From: CAZADA01 sp964526675
GTDB lineage: Bacteria; Pseudomonadota; Alphaproteobacteria; Caulobacterales; Maricaulaceae
DNA: 64,000 nt
Assembly: GCA_964526675.1 (NCBI GenBank)
Contig: CAZGLY010000013.1
Location: forward strand, 1 to 64,000
Direction of reading: 5' to 3'
Below are positions 16,306 to 25,803 of this stretch, in pieces. Under the pieces are notes generated by a model that saw nothing but the letters and a program-made list of their open reading frames with translations, was not told the origin of the DNA and did not search any database. The first letter of the stretch is position 1; the number at the start of each line of letters is the position of its first letter. The position numbers were made by a program, and so were the translations under genes.

Positions 16306-18927
16306 ATGATCCGCACTCCGGCGATCTCCGCCGCCGTTCTGATGTCGTCGACCTGTTTGGTGGCGATTCCGGCCGCCGTCGCGCAGGATATCGAGCCCGA
16401 TGTCGGCGAGGTTGAGGTGATCGTGGTGCGCGGCGCCTTCATCCCCGATGAAAAGCGCGAAACCTCTGAGATTGCCGCCGTCGTCGACGCGGCGGACTTT
16501 TCCGCCGCCGGCGACGCCGATGCGGCCGCCGCCCTGGTCCGCGTGACCGGCTTGTCGCTCACCGACGGCAAGTTTGTCATCGTCCGTGGTCTGAATGAAC
16601 GATACAGCAGCGCCACCCTGAACGGGTCGCCGCTGCCGAGCCCGGAGCCGTTGCGCCGGGTGGCCCCCTTGGATTTGTTTCCGACCAACGCCCTGGAGTC
16701 GGTGTTGGTGCAGAAAACATACTCGCCGGAGTATTCGGGCGAATTCGGCGGCGGCGTGATCGATCTGCGCACCCGTAATCTCCCGGATCAGGCCTATTTC
16801 GACATTTCAACGTCCGTTGGCTTCAACAGCGTCATCACCGGTGAAGACGTGTTCACAACGCCTGGCGGCGACAGCGACTTCACGGGCTTTGACGATGGCA
16901 CCCGCAACCGGCCGCCCGGCTTTGGCAATGGCTTCTTTGACGGCGCGCAGTTTGCCGGTCGTCCGGGCAATCCGGATGGGGATCTGCAAGCGTTGACCGC
17001 GGCCTTCGCCGACTCGCGCATCACCGGATTGGAAGAGCGCACCGTCGCGCCGAACTACGGGTTCGGCCTCAATGGCGGCGACCGTTTTGACCTGAACTCC
17101 GCGGTGAGCGTGGGCGTGATCGGTGGCTTTGGCTACAGCAACGATTGGACGCGCCGCGAGGGCCCCCGTCTCGACCCGACGATCACGGGATCGAACGACG
17201 TCGGCTTCGACCGCGATCGCGTGAGCAATGAGATCACGAGCAACGTCCTTGGCTCCATCGGGATGGAGATCTTGGGCGACCATGAGGTGCAGCTCACCTT
17301 CCTCGGCGCCCGCTCGACAGAGAATTCGACGGAGATTCGGTCAAACTTCTTTGACCCCAGTTTTGACGAGGCGACCCGCCAGCAGAACCAGTGGTTCGAG
17401 CGGCAAGCGTGGATCACGCAGTTGTCCGGCTCGCACTACTTCCCGGGTTTGAAGGATCTCGCGGTTGAATGGCGGGCGTCCTACTCGGAAGCGCTGCGCG
17501 ACGCGCCGTTCCAGACGGAGTTTACGTTCGACCAGGATGCCGAAGACGACATTCTGTTTAACGGCTTGTTGAGCGATGACTTCACGCGGTGGCGGTTCGA
17601 ACTGCTTGCTGACCAAGGTCAAGACTACGGCATCGACTTCGAATTGCCGGTGTATGTGGCTGGTTTTGACGTCAATCTCGAGGCGGGTTGGGCTTACAAG
17701 ACTCTCGATCGCAACACCGTCGCGCGGGACGTGTTCCTGATTGACGGCGGGCAGCGGGCGAACAATGCGTCGGTTGAGGAGTTCATCCTTGAAACCGGCG
17801 GGGTTGTTGACCTGATCGAGAACCCGGACGAAATCCCCGAAGCGTTCCAAGGCGACTTGGAGACGAACGCGTTCTACTTCGCCGCGGACGCCCAGCTGGG
17901 TCCCTATATTCGCGCGCAAGCTGGGGTGCGGTTCGAAGAGATCGATTTGACGGCCGACGCCTTTACGCGCGACAGCGACGCGCCATTCGCGCAAGTGCCT
18001 GGCCCCGATACGGAGATCTCGTCCAACGAAGTCTTGCCGGCCGTGACGATCACGTGGAACCCGCTGCAAAACCAGCAAATCCGTTTCGGCTACTCAGAGA
18101 CGTTTGTGCTTCCTCAATTCCGCGAATTGTCGCCGCAACTGTTTGTCGACCGCGGTGAATTGTTTGAGGGCAACCCCTTCCTCGTGCAGACGGACCTGCG
18201 GAACGTCGACGTGCGGTACGAGTGGTATTTCGGCCGCGATCGCTTCGTGACGGTCGGTGGTTTCTACAAAGACATCGACAATCCGATTGTGCAGGTCACG
18301 GGTGATGAGGGCGACAGCCTGGTCACGAGTTACATCAACGCGCCGGACGCGACATTGCTGGGCGCCGAGCTCGAGTTCGAGAATCGACTTGATCTTGGGA
18401 ATTACTTCGAGCTTGGCTTCTTGAACCGTAAAGAGCTGATCGGGACGTTCAACTACACCTATACGGACTCCGAAGTCGGCAACGACGGTGAGGTGATCTC
18501 GCTCGCCGGGTTTAACTCCGACGGCACGCCGAACGCGCTGGTGGCTCCTGCGGATCGCTTCATCGGCGACAACGCCCAGCTGCAAGGACAGTCTGAGCAT
18601 CTGCTGAACGTCTCGTTTGGCTATGAAGACTTTGGCGCGCGGTCGTCGGCGCGGTTCTTCTACAACTTTGTCGGCGAGCGGGTGTTTGCGTTCCCGTCAC
18701 TGGACGAGAGCCGGCTGGAAACGCGTGAGACCCTGCCGAATTCTCTCGATTTCCGCTATCGGCGCGCGTTCGACGTGTTCAATCGTGAGTTGGAGTTCAG
18801 CTTCACCGCCCGGAACATCACGAACGCGGAGTACCAGGCCGAGCGGGACACCAGCGCGGGCGTGCGCTTGGTCGAGCGTTACGACATCGGACGGACCATC
18901 TCTCTTGGTCTGACTGGACGGTTCTAA
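16306..18927 (+). CDS. TonB-dependent outer membrane receptor
   Basis: 873 residues. A signal peptide (MIRTPAISAAVLMSSTCLVA...AVAQ) is followed by a short TonB-box-like region EVEVIVVRGAFIP, a plug domain (about 50-165: VRVTGLSLTDGKFVIVRGL, SATLNGSPLPSPEPLRRV, YSPEYSGEFGGGVIDLRT) and a 22-strand barrel ending in the terminal Phe (SLGLTGRF). The plug pattern RGLNERYSSATLNGxxLPSPEP belongs to a receptor group common in Caulobacter and Sphingomonas relatives. It lies just downstream of the ElpS-like gene, which suggests joint phosphate-starvation control and uptake of a product released by the secreted lipoprotein. The substrate is unknown. Confidence 0.92.
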   Translation: MIRTPAISAAVLMSSTCLVAIPAAVAQDIEPDVGEVEVIVVRGAFIPDEKRETSEIAAVVDAADFSAAGDADAAAALVRVTGLSLTDGKFVIVRGLNERYSSATLNGSPLPSPEPLRRVAPLDLFPTNALESVLVQKTYSPEYSGEFGGGVIDLRTRNLPDQAYFDISTSVGFNSVITGEDVFTTPGGDSDFTGFDDGTRNRPPGFGNGFFDGAQFAGRPGNPDGDLQALTAAFADSRITGLEERTVAPNYGFGLNGGDRFDLNSAVSVGVIGGFGYSNDWTRREGPRLDPTITGSNDVGFDRDRVSNEITSNVLGSIGMEILGDHEVQLTFLGARSTENSTEIRSNFFDPSFDEATRQQNQWFERQAWITQLSGSHYFPGLKDLAVEWRASYSEALRDAPFQTEFTFDQDAEDDILFNGLLSDDFTRWRFELLADQGQDYGIDFELPVYVAGFDVNLEAGWAYKTLDRNTVARDVFLIDGGQRANNASVEEFILETGGVVDLIENPDEIPEAFQGDLETNAFYFAADAQLGPYIRAQAGVRFEEIDLTADAFTRDSDAPFAQVPGPDTEISSNEVLPAVTITWNPLQNQQIRFGYSETFVLPQFRELSPQLFVDRGELFEGNPFLVQTDLRNVDVRYEWYFGRDRFVTVGGFYKDIDNPIVQVTGDEGDSLVTSYINAPDATLLGAELEFENRLDLGNYFELGFLNRKELIGTFNYTYTDSEVGNDGEVISLAGFNSDGTPNALVAPADRFIGDNAQLQGQSEHLLNVSFGYEDFGARSSARFFYNFVGERVFAFPSLDESRLETRETLPNSLDFRYRRAFDVFNRELEFSFTARNITNAEYQAERDTSAGVRLVERYDIGRTISLGLTGRF

Positions 18928-19296
18928 GACGGCGCTTGTCGCGATCTCGGGTTAGCCTCGCTGCGTGCGGCGGAGCTGCGCCTGAGATCGTGTGTCGCTG
19001 GCGCATGAGGCGCCGACGTACCCGCATGCGGCTGTTGGACCCGTGGCCGGATGACGTCAGGAACCGACGGCGTTCCACGGATCCACGTTGGTCGAGTTTG
19101 CGTTGAGGCGCTTGGCGCGCAGCGCGGTCTGGCGCTTTCGGCGCGCACGGACCAAAGCGCGCGGCGCGGGCGCGTCCCCGCGCTCACCGGCCGGGGTCCG
19201 CGTCGGGCCACCATTGACCAACGCGCGTTCGAGGACGGCGCCGTCGTCCGGACCGTCGGCGCTCCGTTTCCGGATGAGACGACGATCCGGCGCTTT
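18928..19296. other. 369-bp gap after the TonB receptor gene, no gene seen
   Basis: Reading frames here are open only because of the high G+C; their translations are Arg/Pro/Ala-rich and protein-unlike. Apart from the hairpin at 18942-18990 I see no recognisable feature. The gap separates the receptor gene from a convergent small lipoprotein gene. Confidence 0.6.
18942..18990 (+). terminator. stem-loop after the TonB receptor gene
   Basis: CGATCTCGGG (18942-18951) pairs with CCTGAGATCG (18981-18990) at 9 of 10 positions. The loop is 29 nt and can fold further (AGC/GCT and CGC/GCG pairs). It starts 15 bp after the stop codon. No T tract follows, so it may be a transcript-end stabiliser rather than a classical intrinsic terminator. 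Confidence 0.5.
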
Positions 19297-19755
19297 CTAC
19301 TCGGCGGGCGTGTCGGACGCCGGCGGCATATGGGCGTCTGCGAAGACGTCGAAGTCAGCGAAGAACGCTTCGGCGTTCGCCGAGAGGTCTTCGCGCCGGA
19401 ACGTGCGCACCGCTAAGCCCGTCGCGTCGCCGGCGTGGCCCTGGACCTGCGTGGCGGCGGCGTCAAACGCGTCATCGCCGGCGCGCGCGTCGATCATGTC
19501 GCCGAGCGCGGTGTAGACTTCGTAATACATCTGGCCGATTTCCGTAGAGCTCGGGCCGCTATCGCTGAGGATGTCGGCTGTCCGCAGCCGTTCCGTGGCG
19601 GCGCGCACGCCCACCGCCGCGGCTTCGAACGCCGCTATCTCCTCAGGCGGGTAAGCTGGTGCGGACTCCGTTTGGCCGCACGCCGCCGCGCTGAGCCCAA
19701 GGCTGAGAGCCGCGATGATCCGGCCGATGTGGATTTGCCCATGGTGTCGCGCCAT
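19297..19755 (-). CDS. small putative lipoprotein, unknown function
   Basis: 152 residues, not recognised. An N-terminal lipoprotein signal (GRIIAALSLGLSAAAC, lipobox SAAAC followed by GQTE) precedes an Ala/Glu/Asp-rich, mostly helical mature part (IAAFEAAAVGVRAATERLR, YEVYTALGDMIDARAGDDAF) and a Pro-rich acidic tail. The start at 19755 has GAGGGG about 8 bases upstream; longer in-frame readings lack protein character. It is divergent from gspC across 237 bp and convergent with the TonB receptor gene, so it sits inside the elpS-T2SS locus. A link with secretion is suggested by position only. Confidence 0.7.
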   Translation of the reverse strand: MARHHGQIHIGRIIAALSLGLSAAACGQTESAPAYPPEEIAAFEAAAVGVRAATERLRTADILSDSGPSSTEIGQMYYEVYTALGDMIDARAGDDAFDAAATQVQGHAGDATGLAVRTFRREDLSANAEAFFADFDVFADAHMPPASDTPAE

Positions 19756-19936
19756 AATTCGCCCCTCGTTACATGGTGAAGCAACGATCGACCGCATGGC
19801 GCGGTCGCCGTGGTGTGCACGGCTGGTCGATAGCGTCCCGCACCGCGCGGGTCTAGCGGGGGCTGCACGGATGTCACTCCCAATGCGTGCTGGCGCGCAA
19901 TATGAGTGCGTCGTTGGCATGGACCTGTCATGGTGG

Positions 19937-19960
19937 TCGCGCGGCGGACAGACCGCGCGA
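19937..19960. promoter_or_regulatory. perfect dyad upstream of gspC
   Basis: TCGCGCGG (19937-19944), eight-base centre, CCGCGCGA (19953-19960). A perfect 8-bp inverted repeat ending 32 bp before the gspC start codon, in the divergent promoter region of the T2SS operon and the small lipoprotein gene. It could be an operator or a 5'-leader hairpin. Confidence 0.55.
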
Positions 19961-19992
19961 CGCAGTGTCGACAACACGTCTGGTGGGTTGAA

Positions 19993-20949
19993 ATGACGCG
20001 AGCCGAAGCGATCAGCGCGGCAACATTTGCGGGCGAGTGCGGGCTGACCGCCACATTCGCCATGGCTCTCGCCTTGTTGTGCTTGGCGGCGACAAAGCCG
20101 TCGCGAAACCTGGTCGGCGCGCCGGTTGCCGCGGGCGGAGCCGCGGCCGCGACGCTCCAGGCGGACCTGACCGTGTTGACCTCCTTCGATCCGTTCCATC
20201 GTGGCGCAGTGCCGGTGGTTGAGGCGGTCGAAACGGAGGATGCGCCGGAAACGAGCCTGAATCTGACGTTGAGCTTCGTGCGTGTGGCGACGGAGCCGGA
20301 GGGCAGCGTGGCGGCCATTGTCGGGCCGGGCAACGCCGTCCAGCGATACCGCATCGGCGACGAAGTGATTCCCGGGGTGCAATTGCGCTCCATTCAGGTG
20401 GACCGGGTTTTGCTTGGACGTGCGGACGGCGCTGTGGAAGCGCTGACGCTGGACGACGGGATGAGCCTGTTGCGTCCGGCTGGCGTTCGGACCGAGCCGG
20501 ACGGGGCGGCGCCGGACGCCGCCGCGCGGCTGACGCTGCTGCGCGAGGATTCGGGCCGCGAAGCGGGCGCCGCGTCGGGCGAGGCTCAGAGCGCGCGTTC
20601 TGACGACGCAAGCGGAGGCGGCGCGGCGGGCGCGACCCGGCTGGATGTCGCGGCGCTCGACGCGCGGGCCCTGGCCCAAAGCGTGCGTGCGGAGGCCGTC
20701 GCTTTGGATGATGGTCGTCCCGGGCTGCGGTTGACGCCTCAAGGGGATGGACAAGCTTTGATAGAAGCAGGTCTGGAGCCCGGCGACGTGGTGCTGGAAA
20801 TACAGGGGCGTCGCGTGCGTGATGAATTCGATCTGCTGAACGCCATGGCGAGCCTTGAAGAGGGGCCGTCTTTGTCGTTCCTGGTAAACCGGAACGGGAG
20901 CGATATGACCATCACGCTTGAGTTCACATCATCGGGGGCGGGGCGGTGA
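19993..20949 (+). CDS. gspC: type II secretion inner-membrane clamp protein GspC
   Basis: 318 residues. GspC links the inner-membrane platform to the secretin. A short cytoplasmic N terminus is followed by one transmembrane helix (about residues 14-32, ATFAMALALLCLAATKP). The homology region follows (about 65-160: SLNLTLSFVRVATEPEGSVA, YRIGDEVIPGVQLRSIQVDRVLL), then an Ala/Gly-rich linker and a C-terminal PDZ domain (LIEAGLEPGDVVLEIQGRRV). The PDZ-type C terminus is the standard form. ATG 19993 is chosen because upstream codons are non-family. It is the first gene of gspCDEFGHIJKLMN and its stop overlaps the gspD GTG by 4 bp. Confidence 0.9.
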   Translation: MTRAEAISAATFAGECGLTATFAMALALLCLAATKPSRNLVGAPVAAGGAAAATLQADLTVLTSFDPFHRGAVPVVEAVETEDAPETSLNLTLSFVRVATEPEGSVAAIVGPGNAVQRYRIGDEVIPGVQLRSIQVDRVLLGRADGAVEALTLDDGMSLLRPAGVRTEPDGAAPDAAARLTLLREDSGREAGAASGEAQSARSDDASGGGAAGATRLDVAALDARALAQSVRAEAVALDDGRPGLRLTPQGDGQALIEAGLEPGDVVLEIQGRRVRDEFDLLNAMASLEEGPSLSFLVNRNGSDMTITLEFTSSGAGR

Positions 20950-22976
20950 CGCAGAAGCGGACGACGGATATGGGGCAACACCGTTCTGATCTGGCGGGGG
21001 CTCACCAGCGCGGCGCGCGGGGGCGCCGGTTGTCGTTGATGACCTTGGCGGCGTCCGTTTTGGCGCCAGCCGGCGTGGCGGCGCCGGCGGCCATGGCTCA
21101 GGAGACGCACATCCTGAACATGCGCAACGCCGACATTCAGGAACTCATCCAAGACGTGTCGAGCGTTACGCGCACGACGTTCATCGTGCACCCCGCGGTG
21201 AAGGGCAAAGTCACCGTGACCTCCCAGACGCCTCTGAGCGAGGAGGAGGTGTTTGAGGTTTTCTTGGCCACGTTGCGGGTGCTCAACTACACGGTGATCC
21301 CGACTGAGCAGCCGGGCGCCTACCGCATCGTTCCCGACAGCACGGCGGCGGAGGACATCGGGGTCATCGGGGCCAGCGGCCGGCCGTCGGACCAGTTCGC
21401 GACCGAGGTCATCCGGCTCAAATACTTCAACGCGGTGGAGGCCGCGAAAATGGTGACGCCGCTCGTCAACGGACGCGGCAAGGTCACCGCGAATCCGGAC
21501 GGCAACATTCTCATCGTGGTGGATTACGCCGGCAACATTCAGCGCATTCGCCGCATCCTTGAGGAGGCCGACCGCGACGACTCCGTCATCACCACGATCC
21601 GCTTAAACAACATGCCCGCGGCGGAAGCGGCGCGCATTCTCAACGAATTCAATGACGGCAACCGGCGCGGCGCCGCCAACGCCGGCGCGTCCGGCGTGAC
21701 GGCGGTCGCGGTGGAAAGCGGCAACGCCCTTCTCTTGCGCGGCGAGGCCAGCCAAGTGACGCGCATGCAGGCCCTTGCCCGCGAACTCGACTCTGCGAGC
21801 GAGCCCAGCGAAACGCTGCGTGTCGTCTATTTGAAGCACGCCGTGGCGGCGGACATTGTGCCGACCTTGGAAGCGGTGGCGGCGTCGATGGCGCGTCCCG
21901 GGGCGCAGCAAGCGTCGGTCACGATCCCGTTCGACACTGCCACGAACGCGTTGGTGTTAAGCGCGGAGCCTCAAACCCTTAACGCGCTGACGCGGGTGAT
22001 TGACTATCTCGATATTCGCCGCGCGCAAGTGCAGATCGAGGCGATTATTGTCGAGGTGTCGGATGACGCCGCGCGCGAATTGGGGTTGGAGTTTGTTTTG
22101 TCCGGGATAAACTCCAACGTTCCCTTCGTCTCAACAAGTTTCACCAACTCGGCGCCCAACATTTTGGCGTTGTCGGGGGCGGCTCTGCTTGATGAATTCG
22201 GCCTCGATGTCGATCTGGACGGCAACGGCGAGGACGACATCAACCTGGGTCAACAGGCGCTGGAGTCGCTCTTGGGCGTCACCGGCGGCACCCTGGGGTT
22301 TGCTCGGGAGTTCAACGACGGCACGCTGTTTAGCGCGATCTTGAACGCGGTCGAAACCGACACCGAGTCCAACCTGTTGTCGACGCCGTCCGTGACGACA
22401 TTGGACAACGAAGAAGCGCGCATCTTCGTGGGTCAGGAAATTCCCATCACCACCGGGTCCTCCCTGGGCGACGCCAACAACAATCCGTTTGTGACGACTC
22501 AACGGCAGGATGTGGGTATTGAACTCAAAGTGACGCCGCAGATCAGTGATGACAGCGTCATTCGGCTGTCGATTCTCCAAGAAGTTGACAGCATCGCGCA
22601 AACAATCACGAACGGCACGACGGACTTTATTACTGATAAGCGCTCGGTTGAGACATCAGTCCTGGCGGATAACGGCGAAATCATTGTGTTGGGCGGGTTG
22701 ATCGAACAAGATGACGCGGTCATTCGCCAAAAGGTTCCCCTGTTGGGGGACATCCCGATTCTTGGGCGGTTGTTCCGGAATGACTCCGTGACGTCGTCGC
22801 GCACCAATCTGGTCGTCTTCCTGCGACCCACGATTTTGCGCAGCGAGCAGGATGTGCGTTCGATCACCAATCAACGCTTCGAGTACATTAACAATCAAAC
22901 GGACAATGCCGGCACCAACCTGAATCGCTTCTTGCGCGATGTGATGGGCGTTGAGAGGCCGGCGTCACGCAATTAG
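20946..22976 (+). CDS. gspD: type II secretion outer-membrane secretin GspD
   Basis: 676 residues, forming the outer-membrane channel of the T2SS. The start is GTG within GTGA shared with gspC. A long signal peptide (hydrophobic LMTLAASVLAPAGVAAPAA, ending AMAQE) precedes N0 (MRNADIQELIQDVS), repeated N1-N3 domains (VIRLKYFNAVEAAKMVTPLV; TTIRLNNMPAAEAARILNEF; RVVYLKHAVAADIVPTLEAV) and the secretin core (AQVQIEAIIVEV, LSTPSVTTLDNEEARIFVG, QDVGIELKVTPQI, VLGGLIEQDD, VVFLRPTIL). No pilotin gene (gspS) is adjacent, so membrane targeting may use another lipoprotein, perhaps the one at the operon's end. Confidence 0.96.
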   Translation: MTQKRTTDMGQHRSDLAGAHQRGARGRRLSLMTLAASVLAPAGVAAPAAMAQETHILNMRNADIQELIQDVSSVTRTTFIVHPAVKGKVTVTSQTPLSEEEVFEVFLATLRVLNYTVIPTEQPGAYRIVPDSTAAEDIGVIGASGRPSDQFATEVIRLKYFNAVEAAKMVTPLVNGRGKVTANPDGNILIVVDYAGNIQRIRRILEEADRDDSVITTIRLNNMPAAEAARILNEFNDGNRRGAANAGASGVTAVAVESGNALLLRGEASQVTRMQALARELDSASEPSETLRVVYLKHAVAADIVPTLEAVAASMARPGAQQASVTIPFDTATNALVLSAEPQTLNALTRVIDYLDIRRAQVQIEAIIVEVSDDAARELGLEFVLSGINSNVPFVSTSFTNSAPNILALSGAALLDEFGLDVDLDGNGEDDINLGQQALESLLGVTGGTLGFAREFNDGTLFSAILNAVETDTESNLLSTPSVTTLDNEEARIFVGQEIPITTGSSLGDANNNPFVTTQRQDVGIELKVTPQISDDSVIRLSILQEVDSIAQTITNGTTDFITDKRSVETSVLADNGEIIVLGGLIEQDDAVIRQKVPLLGDIPILGRLFRNDSVTSSRTNLVVFLRPTILRSEQDVRSITNQRFEYINNQTDNAGTNLNRFLRDVMGVERPASRN

Positions 22977-22985
22977 GGCGTATCG

Positions 22986-24506
22986 ATGGCCATAGACGAA
23001 CGGCAGCACACCCCGATTCTGAGCTACGCTTTCGCGAAAGAGCACGGGGTGATTGTGCTGGAAACCGGCGACCCCGCGCGGGTTGGCGTGCGCGACGGCG
23101 CGCGGCCCGGGGCGATCATGGAGGCGCGCCGGGCCATCGGCGGACCGGTGACGCCGATCAGCCTGACGCCGGCGGCTTTCGATCAGCATCTCTCAGAGGT
23201 GTATGCCTCCAACGGCATCGGCAGTGCGGAACTCGACGATCACCTCAACAACGCGGATGATCTGAACAGCCTGTTGGAAAGTTTGCCCTCGGCGGACTTG
23301 CTCGACAGCGAGGACAATGCGCCGGTTATTCGTTTGATTAACGGCTTGATTTCCGAAGCCATCAAGACCAACGCGTCGGATATTCACGTGGAGCCGTACG
23401 AAGACCGGCTGTCAATTCGGTTTCGGATCGATGGCATTCTGCGCGAGGTTCTCAGCGAGGATCGCCGGCTGGCGCCGCTGTTGGCCTCACGTCTCAAGGT
23501 GATGTCGCGCCTCGACATCGCCGAGAAGCGCGTGCCCCAGGACGGCCGCATGTCGCTGTCGCTTGGAGGGCGCTCGGTCGACGTGCGGGTGTCGACCTTG
23601 CCGTCACGCTATGGCGAGCGGGTGGTTCTGCGTCTGCTCGACAAGGATCGGGCGCGTCTGCGTCTCGAAGACCTGGGCATGGCGCAACAAACGTTGGATT
23701 CGCTTCAAAGCGCGTTCCGACAGCCCAACGGCGTGATCCTGGTTACGGGCCCGACCGGCTCCGGCAAGACGACCACGCTCTACGCCGGGCTGACCATGCT
23801 GAACGATCAGACCCGCAACATCCTCACGGTTGAAGATCCGATCGAATACGGCCTCGACGGCGTGGGTCAAACACAGGTCAATTCGAAGGTCGGCATGACC
23901 TTCGCCAACGGCTTGCGCGCCATTCTGCGGCAGGACCCGGACATCGTGATGGTCGGCGAGATTCGTGACGTGGAGACCGCCCGTATTGGCGTCCAGGCGA
24001 GTTTGACCGGTCACTTGGTGCTCTCCACGATTCACACCAACAACGCGATCGCGGCGATCACCCGCTTGCGCGATATGGGCGTGGAGCCGTTTCTGTTGGC
24101 TTCGACCGTGCGCGCGATTTTGGCCCAACGCCTGTTGCGCCGCCTCTGCGATTCTTGCAAAGCGCCCTACCGCCCCGACGATCATGAGAAGTCGTTGCTG
24201 GGCGTGTCGCCCCACGCGGACGTGACGTTCTACAAGGCGGTGGGATGCTCGCAGTGCAATCAACTGGGTTATGAGGGCCGCCTCGGCGCGTATGAGGTTG
24301 TTCTCATCGACGACCATTTGCGGCGCATGATCCATGACGACGCCCGCGAGGTCGACATGGCCACGCACGCGTTCCGGAATTCCGACACGCTGTTGCGCAG
24401 CGGCGCGCGGCACGTGGTGGACGGCCTCACCACCGCTGAAGAAGTGCTGCGGGTGTGCCGCACCGATGGCAATGCGGCGGAAGAGTTAAGCCATGGCGGC
24501 GTTTGA
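22986..24506 (+). CDS. gspE: type II secretion ATPase GspE
   Basis: 506 residues. Cytoplasmic hexameric ATPase that powers pseudopilus assembly. The N-terminal domain (to about residue 110) binds GspL. The ATPase domain carries INGLISEAIKTNASDIHVEP, Walker A GPTGSGKTT (about residue 255), the Asp box ILTVEDPIEY, Walker B LRQDPDIVMVGEIRD and the His box TGHLVLSTIHTN. The zinc module CDSCKAPYRP ... GCSQCNQLGYEGR with two CxxC pairs is complete. It follows gspD by 9 bp and overlaps gspF by 14 bp. Confidence 0.97.
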   Translation: MAIDERQHTPILSYAFAKEHGVIVLETGDPARVGVRDGARPGAIMEARRAIGGPVTPISLTPAAFDQHLSEVYASNGIGSAELDDHLNNADDLNSLLESLPSADLLDSEDNAPVIRLINGLISEAIKTNASDIHVEPYEDRLSIRFRIDGILREVLSEDRRLAPLLASRLKVMSRLDIAEKRVPQDGRMSLSLGGRSVDVRVSTLPSRYGERVVLRLLDKDRARLRLEDLGMAQQTLDSLQSAFRQPNGVILVTGPTGSGKTTTLYAGLTMLNDQTRNILTVEDPIEYGLDGVGQTQVNSKVGMTFANGLRAILRQDPDIVMVGEIRDVETARIGVQASLTGHLVLSTIHTNNAIAAITRLRDMGVEPFLLASTVRAILAQRLLRRLCDSCKAPYRPDDHEKSLLGVSPHADVTFYKAVGCSQCNQLGYEGRLGAYEVVLIDDHLRRMIHDDAREVDMATHAFRNSDTLLRSGARHVVDGLTTAEEVLRVCRTDGNAAEELSHGGV

Positions 24507-25737
24507 GTACGTCGCACTCGACGCGGCCGGCAAGCGCACGAAAGGCATTGTCGCGGCGGACAACGCGCGCGCGGCCCGCAAGGAGCTCCGGGCGCGCCGA
24601 CTGACTCTGCTGAAGTTGGACGAGGCGCGCCAGGGCCGCGCCGCGCGTGCGCAACAGGACGCGGACGGCGGCGCTCTGGCCCGGCTGTTCTCCAACGACT
24701 CCCTGCCGACGGGCGATTTGTCCTTGATCACGCGTCAGCTTGCGATCCTGATCCGCGCCGGCACGCCGGTGGAGGAGGCGCTGAACGCCGTCGCGGCGCA
24801 GACCAATCTGCCCAAGGGACGGCGTATTCTGCTGTCGGCGCGCACCGAGGTCGTCGAGGGGCGGCGTTTCGCGGACGCGCTCGGCAAGCATCCCGGAGCG
24901 TTCAACGACCTTTACCGATCCGTCGTCGCCGCCGGGGAGGCGTCTGGCGGTTTGGGCGACGTGATGGAGCGCTTGGCGGATTTTATGGAGCGCGCCGAGG
25001 AGATTAAACGCAAGGCGCTCACCGCGACGATCTACCCGATCGTGTTGACCTTCGTGGCGACCGGGATCGTCAGTGCACTGATGGTGTTCGTGGTGCCGCG
25101 GGTGGTGGAGCAGTTTGAAACACTGGGCCAGGACTTGCCGCTGCTGACCCAAATTGTGATCGCGATTTCCGCGTTCCTGCGCGGCTATGGCCTGTTCGTG
25201 CTGGGCGGCCTGTTCGCCGCTGTGATCGGTCTGCGGCGGCTGATGAAGAACAAACAAGCGCGGCGGACCGTGCACACGCTTGGCCTGAAGGTTCCGGTCA
25301 TCGGCAAGCTGTGGCGGGGCGCGGAGGCGGCCCGGTTCGCGCGCACGCTGGCCACGCTGATCGCCAGCGGCGCGCCCGCCCTGGAGAGCACCGCGGCGGC
25401 GCGCTCGACGCTCTCCAACGCGGTGATGGCGGGGGCGGTTGAGGACATCGTGACATCCGTGCGCGAGGGCGGGTCGCTCAGCGCCGCGATGCGCCGCACA
25501 GGGGCGTTTCCTCCGCTGCTCGCGCATCTGGCGGCCAGCGGCGAGCAAAGCGGGCAGTTGGCGGACATGCTGGAGAAGGGCGCGGTCTATCTGGAGCGCG
25601 AGTTTGAGGCGGTGACGCAGGTGGCGCTCAACCTGATGGAGCCCCTGATCATTCTGATTATGGGCGCGCTGGTCGCGACCATTGTGCTGGCGATCATGAT
25701 GCCGATTCTGCAGCTCAACACGCTGGCCGGGATGTAG
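24493..25737 (+). CDS. gspF: type II secretion inner-membrane platform protein GspF
   Basis: 414 residues, the polytopic platform protein. The start MAAFEYVALDAAGKRTKGIV is canonical. Two repeated cytoplasmic GspF domains follow (LITRQLAILIRAGTPVEEAL and FARTLATLIASGAPALESTA), with three transmembrane helices at about residues 180-205, 225-250 and 380-405. The later helix contains LIILIMGALVATIVLAIMMP. The start overlaps gspE by 14 bp, so the two are translationally coupled. A 66-bp gap before gspG is the largest in the operon and may allow an internal ribosome entry or promoter for the pseudopilins. Confidence 0.96.
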   Translation: MAAFEYVALDAAGKRTKGIVAADNARAARKELRARRLTLLKLDEARQGRAARAQQDADGGALARLFSNDSLPTGDLSLITRQLAILIRAGTPVEEALNAVAAQTNLPKGRRILLSARTEVVEGRRFADALGKHPGAFNDLYRSVVAAGEASGGLGDVMERLADFMERAEEIKRKALTATIYPIVLTFVATGIVSALMVFVVPRVVEQFETLGQDLPLLTQIVIAISAFLRGYGLFVLGGLFAAVIGLRRLMKNKQARRTVHTLGLKVPVIGKLWRGAEAARFARTLATLIASGAPALESTAAARSTLSNAVMAGAVEDIVTSVREGGSLSAAMRRTGAFPPLLAHLAASGEQSGQLADMLEKGAVYLEREFEAVTQVALNLMEPLIILIMGALVATIVLAIMMPILQLNTLAGM

Positions 25738-25803
25738 TACGACACGCTAACGGTTGCGCACCGGCGGCGATGGAGACCGCTGGCGAAGGCATGGGAAAGT
25801 GGG

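Noticed and set aside
19051..19416. 121-codon plus-strand frame between the TonB receptor and the small lipoprotein
   Set aside because: It overlaps the lipoprotein gene antisense, and its composition is that of random G+C-rich DNA.
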